From a virus: 23,638 bases of DNA. Each line of letters opens with the position of its first letter. Position 1 is the stretch's first letter. The notes beneath the pieces were generated by a model, which did not search any database, was not told where the DNA came from, and saw only the letters and a program-made list of their open reading frames with translations. Shown one piece after another: positions 7,421 through 14,249 of the stretch. The stretch covers positions 1 to 23,638 of IMG/VR virus record IMGVR_UViG_3300025687_007376. One strand, 5' to 3'. The translations under genes were made by a program, and so were the position numbers.

Positions 7421-8068
7421 TCAGAGAGAGAAGTCCAGTGAACCGAGAGCAGCCGTAGAGACGCGACCCTTATCTGGGTCTGCCGCTTTGGCGGGTGCAG
7501 CTTTCTTGCTGCGCGGGAGGTAGAGAACTTTCTCTACTCCATAGTTAAGGTACTTACGATCTTCCTTTTCGGAAGTACTTACGCGACCCACAGCGATGGT
7601 TGGAGTGCCTGGAGCAAGCTCAGCGAGTTGTCCGGAGAGAGCATCCCAAGCCGTCAGCTTGAACCAAGAAGTTTCACCCTTCTCGTCTTGCCAAGCCAGG
7701 GATCGATTGGTAACAGTGTTGTCGCCTAACTGAGTTTCCTCAGTCGTAGGACCAAGACCACCTGTGGATACAAAAAGGTTTACCGCCAGGAGATCATCCC
7801 AGTTGTCTTTGCCGACAACAAGCATGGGCTGCATTTGCAGGACACCATCCGGGGTGCTCTTGGTAGGACCGATTGCAAGTACAGTCTCTTTTTCTTTAAG
7901 GGTTTTGAGTAATTTTCCGACGTAGTGGTCCTCTTTCATTGAAAGTTGGACCTTAGTTGAGACCCGTCGATCGCTCGAGGGAAGGGACTCAGCTAAGACA
8001 TGCGCGACTTTGTTTTCGTCGATGTCTGCAGCGTCAGTGATCCTTAGACCTAAGGTGAAAATGTTCAC
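7421..8068 (-). CDS. Probable single-stranded DNA-binding protein with two OB-fold-like parts
   Basis: The 215-aa product seems to hold two beta-barrel-like halves. Residues about 95-190 follow an SSB pattern: NLFVSTGGLGP, NRSLAWQDEKGETSWFKLTA (SSB-type lA...WF.v), WDALSGQLAELAPGTPTIAVG (SSB-type wg..A..l.kG..v.v.G), then a Tyr-containing last strand. A Lys-Ala-Pro linker and the tip SLDFSL follow, similar in arrangement to the flexible SSB tail. It would protect ssDNA at forks and recruit partners. The start is GTG at 8068, overlapping the HNH/HTH gene by 35 bases. Assignment is by pattern, without alignment. Confidence 0.6.
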   Translation of the reverse strand: MNIFTLGLRITDAADIDENKVAHVLAESLPSSDRRVSTKVQLSMKEDHYVGKLLKTLKEKETVLAIGPTKSTPDGVLQMQPMLVVGKDNWDDLLAVNLFVSTGGLGPTTEETQLGDNTVTNRSLAWQDEKGETSWFKLTAWDALSGQLAELAPGTPTIAVGRVSTSEKEDRKYLNYGVEKVLYLPRSKKAAPAKAADPDKGRVSTAALGSLDFSL

Positions 8069-8684
8069 GGTTTAGAGTTCGGTAAATCGTTGAGCGGTGT
8101 ACTTTAAGTGCCTTGGCTATCTCTTTAGCAGGGACGCCTTGGCCTGAGAAGGCTAGTACCAAATTCGTGTCTGCGTCGCTAAGTTTTGATGCCTTCATCT
8201 TCTTGTAAGAATTGTGGTACGGATTTATGCATAGACGGTTACCACATGAAGGTTTCACACAACCATCTTTGTTGATCTCAAGGTAATCCAGTATCAAGGG
8301 ACGCACGTAGTACCTTTGACCTAGCGTATAAACCGTCGGGGATCCGTTAACGAATTTACCGATCCACTCGTCACATTCGTTGTGGCTGAACTCACTGAAC
8401 GCCAGCCTCCTGAAGAGCGTCGCCAAAGGGACCTCCTCAATCTCTTTGTAATCCAGCTGAAAGGACTCCCCATGAAGAGCCCGAGCTATGTCCGAAGCTT
8501 GTGCTTGCGCGTGGCCTGCGTCATTAGCTGTTATAGCTAACTCTATACGCTTTGATCTTTTCGTAATTGTTAGGCAGTGACTAATACACGTCATTTGGCA
8601 TGAACTGATCTGCTGCCTCCAGGATTCGACGCCTGTCTTCTTCATTCGCAGCAAAAATGGGGTACAGCTTAAGCCATACCCCAA
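8034..8684 (-). CDS. HNH-like nuclease domain fused to C-terminal helix-turn-helix
   Basis: Residues about 104-160 resemble phage HNH (homing-type) endonucleases: CDEWIGKF, then GCVKPSCGNRLCINPYHNSY, which matches the family's H-C-N-x-x-C-x-N-P-x-H loop. The first His is missing, reading VKPSC instead of LHKC, so activity is doubtful. Residues about 170-205 form a resolvase-like helix-turn-helix (GVPAKEIAKALKVHRSTIYR). The combination suggests a DNA-binding protein from a homing endonuclease lineage. The longest frame starts at TTG (8684) behind GAAGGA. ATG codons at 8645 and 8594 are alternatives, and if used, the inverted repeat at 8659-8682 would be upstream. The 3' end overlaps the SSB-like gene by 35 bases. 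Confidence 0.65.
   Translation of the reverse strand: MGYGLSCTPFLLRMKKTGVESWRQQISSCQMTCISHCLTITKRSKRIELAITANDAGHAQAQASDIARALHGESFQLDYKEIEEVPLATLFRRLAFSEFSHNECDEWIGKFVNGSPTVYTLGQRYYVRPLILDYLEINKDGCVKPSCGNRLCINPYHNSYKKMKASKLSDADTNLVLAFSGQGVPAKEIAKALKVHRSTIYRTLNREHFHLRSKDH
8659..8682. repeat. 24-bp imperfect inverted repeat
   Basis: GGGGTAcaGCTT is followed directly by AAGCcaTACCCC, so 10 of 12 positions pair around the centre between 8670 and 8671. It sits at the 5' end of the HNH/HTH gene and could be an operator bound by a dimer, perhaps by the HTH protein itself. No T tract follows on either strand, so it is not a standard terminator. Confidence 0.5.
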
Positions 8685-8727
8685 GGCGTCCTTCTAGCAG
8701 ACGTTTGATGATCTTCATCTGTAACAC

Positions 8728-8751
8728 CCAGCTACCTTTAAGCGTAGCTGG
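8728..8751 (-). other. Stable hairpin after the three-repeat protein gene
   Basis: Arms CCAGCTAC (8728-8735) and GTAGCTGG (8744-8751) form a perfect 8-bp stem with an 8-base loop, about 16 bases past the stop of the leftward gene. Neither side has a T tract, so it may be a 3' end stabiliser, a processing site or a weak terminator. Confidence 0.5.
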
Positions 8752-8767
8752 TTCTACAGCTTTAGGA

Positions 8768-9586
8768 TCAGATACCTAAGTAAGCAGCAGCTCCACCACC
8801 AATCATGGAAGAGCGCTTGGCAATTTCCCTCATTTGAGCATCAGAGACACCCTGTGCTCGGAGGGCTTCAACGTCTTTCATACCGAAACCTGCACCGCCA
8901 GCTGAACCGGGATCGTAGGTGGAGGTGATGGTTTGCGTCCTGCTAGGTGCCACGTTTAACTGAGCGGCAGCCTTGGGACCAACCATCGGTGCCTGAGCGG
9001 CCAGCGTCCGGATAGTATTCTCGTCGACACCCTTCGCACGAAGAGCCTTCACATCCTTCATACCAAAACCGCCAGCTCCGTATTTGGTGTAGTCAAATAA
9101 GCCAGGCGTGGTGGACTCGTAACCTTGAATACCCAGAACTTCCTGTGCACCGGGACCAATGTTGTACAGGTTTGGGCGTTGGCTTTGAACCCAGCTCTTG
9201 ATGCTTTCCGGGTCGTAACCAGCGTCGATCGCTGCGTAGTAGTCCTTCAGACCAAATCCTTTCTCACCGATGTCCTCAACACCGACACCACCAACAGTGC
9301 CGAAGTATGTCTTGAGAGCTGCTTGAGGCGGAGCTGCTGGAGGCGGAGCAGACACAGCGCTTGCAATTTCAGGAGCCAGTTCGAATTCGACAGTACGAGC
9401 CGGTTCGGCTGCAGCTTTAAAGGTCGCTGTGGAAGGACTACGCCCTTTTAACTGCGAGGTGATTTTGAATGATGGGAATAGACCTTCAAAACCAGTCGCT
9501 TCTCCGTTCTCATCCTCAAAGAGACCAGCCAGGTCGATTCCTAGCTTAGATCCTGCCTTACGGAGTCCCTCTTTGGTGACGGCCAT
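8768..9586 (-). CDS. Protein with three GFGMKD-type repeats, unknown function
   Basis: The 272-aa product contains a repeat of about 41-44 residues three times: about 110-153 (GFGLKDYYAAI to LGI), 172-212 (GGFGMKDVKALRAKGV to LNV) and 232-272 (GAGFGMKDVEALRAQGV to YLGI). Each repeat is predicted as helix, turn, helix ending at a conserved Gly-x-x-Ala-Ala. An Ala/Pro linker lies at about 72-92. The start follows AAGGT by a suitable gap, and the gene has its own promoter. Cyanophage genomes often carry such repeat proteins, perhaps structural, but I cannot name a family. Placement inside a replication region argues against assuming a virion role. Confidence 0.75.
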   Translation of the reverse strand: MAVTKEGLRKAGSKLGIDLAGLFEDENGEATGFEGLFPSFKITSQLKGRSPSTATFKAAAEPARTVEFELAPEIASAVSAPPPAAPPQAALKTYFGTVGGVGVEDIGEKGFGLKDYYAAIDAGYDPESIKSWVQSQRPNLYNIGPGAQEVLGIQGYESTTPGLFDYTKYGAGGFGMKDVKALRAKGVDENTIRTLAAQAPMVGPKAAAQLNVAPSRTQTITSTYDPGSAGGAGFGMKDVEALRAQGVSDAQMREIAKRSSMIGGGAAAYLGI

Positions 9587-9637
9587 TTTTCTACCTTAAG
9601 AGCTGAGAACCTCGTGAAGAGGCAAACCTATCTCATC

Positions 9638-9666
9638 AGTATAAAGTAAATTGACCTTATTTTCAG
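9638..9666 (-). promoter_or_regulatory. Sigma70-type promoter for the three-repeat protein gene
   Basis: On the - strand CTGAAA (9666-9661, 4 of 6 to TTGACA) is followed after exactly 17 bases by TATACT (9643-9638, 5 of 6 to TATAAT). The -35 overlaps the stop codon of the upstream gene. The start codon at 9586 is about 45 bases past the expected initiation site, with AAGGTAG as ribosome site. Confidence 0.55.
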
Positions 9667-10013
9667 TTAGCGCCGAAAAACTCTCGAATTACAGGATCCA
9701 ACTCGTCAGGATTTTGTCTGGGTACGTCCGGTGCCTTGGCTTGCTTCGGTTGCTCAAAGGTCTTAAAACCTGAAAACACAGGAGCAGCTCTGTACTGACC
9801 CTGTGGCTTTTCGAACGTCTTGAAACCGGTAAAGGGACTTACTGCTTGAGCGTTACCGAATAAGCGAGCGCCATCTTGCTCCCTTTTCCGCTCAACAGGA
9901 GACTTACTTCCTAGAGTGCGGAGGTCCGGGAAGTAACGAAGCAGACTCGAGGTCTCCTTCTCCGGACTAGCCAAGGAAAGTCCGAAGAAGTCACCTGCAA
10001 ATCTAGTAGCCAT
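9663..10013 (-). CDS. Short protein with duplicated GFKTFE motif, unknown function
   Basis: The 116-aa product is hydrophilic and probably mostly disordered. It carries a duplicated linear motif, PFTGFKTFEKPQ (about residues 60-71) and VFSGFKTFEQPK (about 79-90), about 19 residues apart. Twin copies of a short aromatic motif in a disordered chain suggest binding to a repeated or dimeric partner. GAGGTGA and AGGTAG lie upstream of the ATG. It sits between the KOW-like protein and the three-repeat protein. I do not recognise a family. Confidence 0.65.
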   Translation of the reverse strand: MATRFAGDFFGLSLASPEKETSSLLRYFPDLRTLGSKSPVERKREQDGARLFGNAQAVSPFTGFKTFEKPQGQYRAAPVFSGFKTFEQPKQAKAPDVPRQNPDELDPVIREFFGAN

Positions 10014-10037
10014 CTACCTGAGTCACCTCTTCTAATT

Positions 10038-10931
10038 CTACTTATTCTCAATGAAAAATCTTTTTAGATCAAAGCCGGGACCCACGGCCCCCTTTAATAC
10101 GCGCATAGTCATCTTGGCCTTTTCGTGGCAAGTAAAGTACTGTGCTTTATCTTTTTCTGACGTATAGCTTACTAAGTTTCTTCGTTCTTTATCAAGACAG
10201 CTACTCACGTACATAGAGTCTTTTATAATTACCCACACCTCTTGGAAACGCAGGAGAGGCATTGCCTTGGTCTCTTCGAGAGTGTACAATCTCGACCTTA
10301 AGACTACCTTTTTAGTTGATTGTTTGACTACATAGTTTTTGTCTTTAGTCAGCTTCTTTTGTGTTTCTTTACATTTTTCTTTACTCCCTCCGTCCAGCGT
10401 TTTCTTGAGCTTACGGGCGTTGTTTGCTGCCTCTAGAGCACTTTTGTAGACCTCGACAGTTAGGCAGATTGTGGAGTCAGTTCGTAAGCAACCTACATAG
10501 CCTTCTTCTGTCTTAGCTGTGAATATCTCTTTCGTGTCTGACACATCTAGATTCAAGATCTGGACACCAGCTTGTTTCTTTCCCTTAGCCTCCGACGGCT
10601 TTTTACTTTTAATTACGGGAGTCTTCTCTTGCTTAAGCGTCTCGCCGACGTGCAACGAGAGTCTGCTTTGCTCGTGCTCCGCCGTGGACTTGAAGCCATC
10701 CCACAAGACGTTGGCGTAATGGCGACGGTCGCCGCGAGCGTTCGTCTTGACGAAGACTTCTTTGACCGTCCCCTTCCGTGCGTCGGTAGAGATATGGCGC
10801 ACAAGATCAGTCTTCTTCTTATCCGTGAAGTCCCCGATGAACGTGATGTTTTTATGAGTTTCCGTAACCCGATCACCCACCTTGAACTTGCTAGGGGAAA
10901 GAGGTCTGGTGCGCTTAGCCGTCTTGTTCAT
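10038..10931 (-). CDS. Lys-rich protein with N-terminal KOW/SH3-like segment
   Basis: The 297-aa product is strongly basic. Residues about 14-95 resemble a KOW/SH3-like barrel: KFKVGDRVTETHKN, RKGTVKEVFVKT and YANVLWDGFKSTAEHEQSRL, the pattern seen in small nucleic-acid- or protein-binding beta barrels. A Lys/Ser linker follows (about 98-118) and then a C-terminal domain of unknown type (about 120-297) with several Cys. The ATG overlaps the DNA polymerase stop (ATGA, 10931-10928), so the two are translationally coupled and may act together, for example as a processivity or template-binding factor. That role is inference. Confidence 0.7.
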   Translation of the reverse strand: MNKTAKRTRPLSPSKFKVGDRVTETHKNITFIGDFTDKKKTDLVRHISTDARKGTVKEVFVKTNARGDRRHYANVLWDGFKSTAEHEQSRLSLHVGETLKQEKTPVIKSKKPSEAKGKKQAGVQILNLDVSDTKEIFTAKTEEGYVGCLRTDSTICLTVEVYKSALEAANNARKLKKTLDGGSKEKCKETQKKLTKDKNYVVKQSTKKVVLRSRLYTLEETKAMPLLRFQEVWVIIKDSMYVSSCLDKERRNLVSYTSEKDKAQYFTCHEKAKMTMRVLKGAVGPGFDLKRFFIENK

Positions 10932-12823
10932 TTGTCTGACCAGTTGCCCCCGTGGCTAGCGTCAGCCTTAGCTGGCACTTCCTTCAGGATTGTCTCCGCT
11001 GCTTCTTTCATGCAGCGTTCAAGGGTGAGTTTATACTCTTCGACCTTATCGGTTTCGACTTCCAAGACAATTTCGTCATGTACACAAGCGATTAGGTTCA
11101 CACCCTCTGTGAGGTAGGGGTTTAGTTTCGCTAGAGACAGCTTGAGTATGTCTGCGCCCGCCCCTTGGATGAGTGTGTTGGCACAAGCAGTCATTGTCGC
11201 GTCGTCGTAGCTCAGTAGACGCCTCCGACCCAGAGGCGTCCTCACATAAGTCCAACCGTCTTCGACCATGGCCGCTCTCTCGCGGTGCCATTGCTTCAGG
11301 CGAGGGTAAGCATTGTGGAACGCTGTGTGCGCTACCTTAGCTTCCGATAACGTTATGACTTTGCCGCTTTGAGCTGCGTAGGTCTTGTATTTTCTGAAAC
11401 CCATTCCATACAGCAATGCGAAGTTTAGTGTCTTTCCTTCCTGCCTTTGGTGCTTCTGTACTTCTTCCAGTGGCACCTTATAGATCAAACTCGCAGTCAC
11501 CGTGTGGAGATCGTGCCCTTCTTTGAAGGCTTTGATCATCTGAGGTATACCAATTAACTCCGCACCTAGCCTGAGCTCGATTTGAGAGAAGTCGCAGATG
11601 ATCAGTTCGTAACCAGGCGTGGCCACGAAGCAACCTCTGAACTCAGAGCTTCTAGGGATCTGTTGCGCGTTGATTGCGAACTGACTCTTTACTTGTTTGG
11701 CACTCGTCTTCTTGGCGCCACTTGAGGTGAAGCGCCCGGAGTTTGCTCCGTACTGATTGTATCCGGAATGAATTCTTTTAGTGATTGGGTTGATGTTTGC
11801 TATGAGTTTCTCAGCGTGCTCAAGGCGTGTCTCAACCTTAGTGCGTTTCCTATAAAGGTTTAGAAGCGGGTCATCGCTGTCGAATTCCGCGAGCTGCACC
11901 TGGTTAAGCGTGCTTTTTCCAGTTCCTGGGTTAACTGGTAGTTCAATGCCAAGAGCCTGGAAGCATTTGGTGCACTGGACTCCAGAGCCTGGATTAAACT
12001 CCTTCTTTTGTTTCTTTCCGATTGCCAGGGAGCCATCTTCTCTTCGGGGTAGTTTGAGTTCGGCAGGTAGGGAGCTGTCTAGCTCTGTGCAGAACTCTAA
12101 CGTTATCTCATTTAACTCTTTTTCAATAGAGCTTCTTAGTTCTATTAGCTTAGTAACATCGACGTTAAATCCTCTGTGACACATTGCTGCCACGGGGCGT
12201 ATGCACTTCGATTCGAGTGAGTAGACATCAAGCAAGGATTCTTCTGCAAGTTCCCGGAGCTGATCGGCTGCGATCTGAGGGAGTAAATCAACGTCCTTAG
12301 CCGCGTAAGTTATCTGCTCGATGTCGAGGTCAGGCTTACTCCAGTCCGAAACCTGCTGCTCCTTAGAAATCTCTAACTCGAGTCTCCTTTCTACGACAGC
12401 TTTTAAAGAGCAGGAAACGTCTGCGAAATAAGCTTTTTGAGCCTGTGGGCTGATGCGCTTCTCTTTAAAGCCAGCCCTTAGGCACCGCTCAGCTATGTAT
12501 GTGTCGAAGATTTTACCCTTGAAGTCGATTCCGAGACTTAGCAGGAACTGCAAGTCGAAATTAAGGTTATGACCTAAGAGCATTTCTCTGCTCTCGATCA
12601 GCTCTTTAAGACCCTTAGTGGTACTCAGTTTGAAGAAATCAATTACGTAGACGTTTCTGTCTTTTAGTTTCTCGTCAGTTGAGCACAACTGGAGCAGTCT
12701 CGGCTTAGCAACATGAGGACAAAGTCCAGTCGTCTCGAAGTCAAGGCATAGCTTAGGAATCTGGTGCAGCTCGTCTAAAGCATCTTTGAAATCCTGATCT
12801 TCTGTGAGGTAGGTGATTTTCAT
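10928..12823 (-). CDS. polA: DNA polymerase I, family A, with 3'-5' exonuclease
   Basis: The 631-aa enzyme replicates phage DNA. The 3'-5' exonuclease domain shows Exo I LCLDFETTG (Asp28, Glu30), Exo II LLGHNLNFDLQF (about 87-98) and Exo III YAAKDVDLL. The polymerase domain shows motif A CDFSQIELRL (Asp about 411), motif B GKTLNFALLYGMGFRKY (about 464-480, with RQE before it) and motif C ACVHDEIVLE (about 578-587). There is no 5'-3' exonuclease domain, as in many phage PolA enzymes, and the length is usual for the phage group. The start is the first ATG, directly behind an intrinsic terminator and without a clear ribosome site. The stop overlaps the next gene. Confidence 0.96.
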   Translation of the reverse strand: MKITYLTEDQDFKDALDELHQIPKLCLDFETTGLCPHVAKPRLLQLCSTDEKLKDRNVYVIDFFKLSTTKGLKELIESREMLLGHNLNFDLQFLLSLGIDFKGKIFDTYIAERCLRAGFKEKRISPQAQKAYFADVSCSLKAVVERRLELEISKEQQVSDWSKPDLDIEQITYAAKDVDLLPQIAADQLRELAEESLLDVYSLESKCIRPVAAMCHRGFNVDVTKLIELRSSIEKELNEITLEFCTELDSSLPAELKLPRREDGSLAIGKKQKKEFNPGSGVQCTKCFQALGIELPVNPGTGKSTLNQVQLAEFDSDDPLLNLYRKRTKVETRLEHAEKLIANINPITKRIHSGYNQYGANSGRFTSSGAKKTSAKQVKSQFAINAQQIPRSSEFRGCFVATPGYELIICDFSQIELRLGAELIGIPQMIKAFKEGHDLHTVTASLIYKVPLEEVQKHQRQEGKTLNFALLYGMGFRKYKTYAAQSGKVITLSEAKVAHTAFHNAYPRLKQWHRERAAMVEDGWTYVRTPLGRRRLLSYDDATMTACANTLIQGAGADILKLSLAKLNPYLTEGVNLIACVHDEIVLEVETDKVEEYKLTLERCMKEAAETILKEVPAKADASHGGNWSDK

Positions 12824-12829
12824 GAGGTT

Positions 12830-12855
12830 AAAAAAAGGGGCGCCTAAGACGCCCC
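12830..12855 (-). terminator. Intrinsic terminator directly upstream of the polymerase start
   Basis: Read leftward, GGGGCG (12855-12850) and CGCCCC (12842-12837) form a 6-bp G/C stem with a 7-base loop, followed by seven T (12836-12830). It lies 20 bases past the stop of the 270-aa gene, and the polymerase ATG begins at 12823, only six bases beyond the T run. It should end the AAA+/VWA operon, with polymerase made by read-through or a hidden promoter. Confidence 0.88.
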
Positions 12856-12874
12856 GTAACTTTACTTGACTGGT

Positions 12875-13687
12875 TTACGCAGCATAGAGGCGCCTTTCGC
12901 GAAGTCGAGTGCTCCACCGATGGCTGATGAAATCCGTAATGTCTCCCCACTCATTCGCTACCTCGATACCTTTGGAGGTTAGGGAAACAGCGTAGACCGT
13001 CCGACGCAGTCGCTTGCTGTTGTTGGTCAGATCCTTGTCTTGGCTACCAAATTCGATAGTCTCCTTCAGGTTTACCAGACCCCATTCTTTAAGCAAAGCC
13101 ACCCCGTCACGCATGGAGCTATACATTGGCGAAGCGTGGTAGCAAGCGTTGCGAGGGACGCTGCTGCTTTGCACAAGGGTGCGGTAGTGACCATCCGCGT
13201 CCTTAATGAAGCCCTTAAAGCACTGGGAGTCAGGGCTCACTGAGCCTCGGTATGCCATCGAGTTGACCGAGCTGGTGGCAATCTGACGAAGAGTCTTGGT
13301 CTGACCTCCCTTGAGATTGTCGAGGATCATCGCGGCACCGACTGCCTTAATCGTCGACATGTGGCACAACGCATCGATTGCCTGCGAGGGCAAGTCGATT
13401 TCGTTTGTCAGCTCAATTTGGGAGAGCTTCTTTGCTTCGCTCCTCTTCGTGCCCTTTTTGGTGGGAAGCTCGACACCCTCGATGGCGAAACGTGCAGCGA
13501 GTGATGCAAGCGTCGGGTTTTTGGTCTCGACACTGATGTTAAAGAGCTTCTTAGCATCGATCATTCCGAAGTCCACGTGGTCGGCCACGTCAACTACGAT
13601 TGAATCAGTGCGACCTGCTGCGCTGAATAGCGCCTTGGCTTCGTTTTTATCGAGAACAGTGTCGCCAATTTTGAACTTGAAGTTCAT
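12875..13687 (-). CDS. 270-aa protein with probable winged-helix C-terminal part
   Basis: The C-terminal third (about 190-270) resembles a winged helix: GVALLKEWGLVNLKETIEFG as recognition helix and strand, then RRTVYAVSLTSKGIEVANEW as wing and last helix. The N-terminal half has the basic stretch KKGTKRSEAKK (about residues 77-87) and small helices, without recognised motif. It is the last gene before the intrinsic terminator. An ATG starts it with no strong ribosome site. It could be a transcription regulator or a DNA-binding replication factor; no family is recognised. Confidence 0.65.
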   Translation of the reverse strand: MNFKFKIGDTVLDKNEAKALFSAAGRTDSIVVDVADHVDFGMIDAKKLFNISVETKNPTLASLAARFAIEGVELPTKKGTKRSEAKKLSQIELTNEIDLPSQAIDALCHMSTIKAVGAAMILDNLKGGQTKTLRQIATSSVNSMAYRGSVSPDSQCFKGFIKDADGHYRTLVQSSSVPRNACYHASPMYSSMRDGVALLKEWGLVNLKETIEFGSQDKDLTNNSKRLRRTVYAVSLTSKGIEVANEWGDITDFISHRWSTRLRERRLYAA

Positions 13688-13770
13688 GTAATGAAGGGCG
13701 GGACGCGCTGAGCCTATCCTTACTATGCACTAGCTGGTGAATACTCAAGATTTTTTTTAGGATTCAGTCA

Positions 13771-14196
13771 CTAAGCTGCACGTTCTAGCACCTCCTTTAC
13801 CAAGCTCACTTCTTCATACCAGTAAATAAAGTCGTCTACTATCTGCATGGACATTAATTCGAAGTCTAACTCAGTGAGTATCAACGACTTCTCGATGTCC
13901 TTGTTGTTGGCGAGTTTCGAGACACCGTAGTTCCTGTGTAGGAACCCTGAGAGCAGGATTGAGTAGTCGACGGCTTTATTGTTAACCAGCCTCGTTGCAT
14001 TGAATATCTCGTTACTTCGCACATATATAAATACCGCTTCTCGGAACCTAAACAGTATGGATTCAGTTTCTTCTATATCATTGTATGTGTTGAATAACTG
14101 TTCTGCTATCCAGTCTTCCAGCTCGAATCTTTCGTTGCGGGGAGAGTACTCGGCTTCGAGTCTTCTGATAGCGGCAGCTTCAGACTGTTTGCTCAC
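13771..14196 (-). CDS. Acidic helical protein downstream of the VWA gene
   Basis: The 141-aa product is acidic and almost wholly helical by composition, with Leu, Ile and aromatic residues spaced as in helix bundles (for example LFRFREAVFIYVRSNEIFNA). It starts with GTG behind GGAAAG and follows the VWA gene by 53 bases. No motif is recognised. Its position suggests it is an accessory to the AAA+/VWA module or an adaptor for it, but this is only context. About 80 bases without a gene follow it. Confidence 0.6.
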   Translation of the reverse strand: MSKQSEAAAIRRLEAEYSPRNERFELEDWIAEQLFNTYNDIEETESILFRFREAVFIYVRSNEIFNATRLVNNKAVDYSILLSGFLHRNYGVSKLANNKDIEKSLILTELDFELMSMQIVDDFIYWYEEVSLVKEVLERAA

Positions 14197-14249
14197 CTTT
14201 CCGCTTTCGTCTTGAGCACAATCTAAGACTGCCGCTCAATAATGACGAC

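Noticed and set aside
10572-11117. 181-aa + strand ORF
   Set aside because: It is antisense to the KOW-like protein and the polymerase C-terminus; the polymerase motifs settle the strand.
13311-13691. 126-aa + strand ORF with hydrophobic segments
   Set aside because: It is antisense to the 270-aa gene; hydrophobicity arises from the complement of acidic helices.
13749-13760. Run of eight T on the + strand
   Set aside because: No hairpin precedes it on either strand and no + strand gene ends there.
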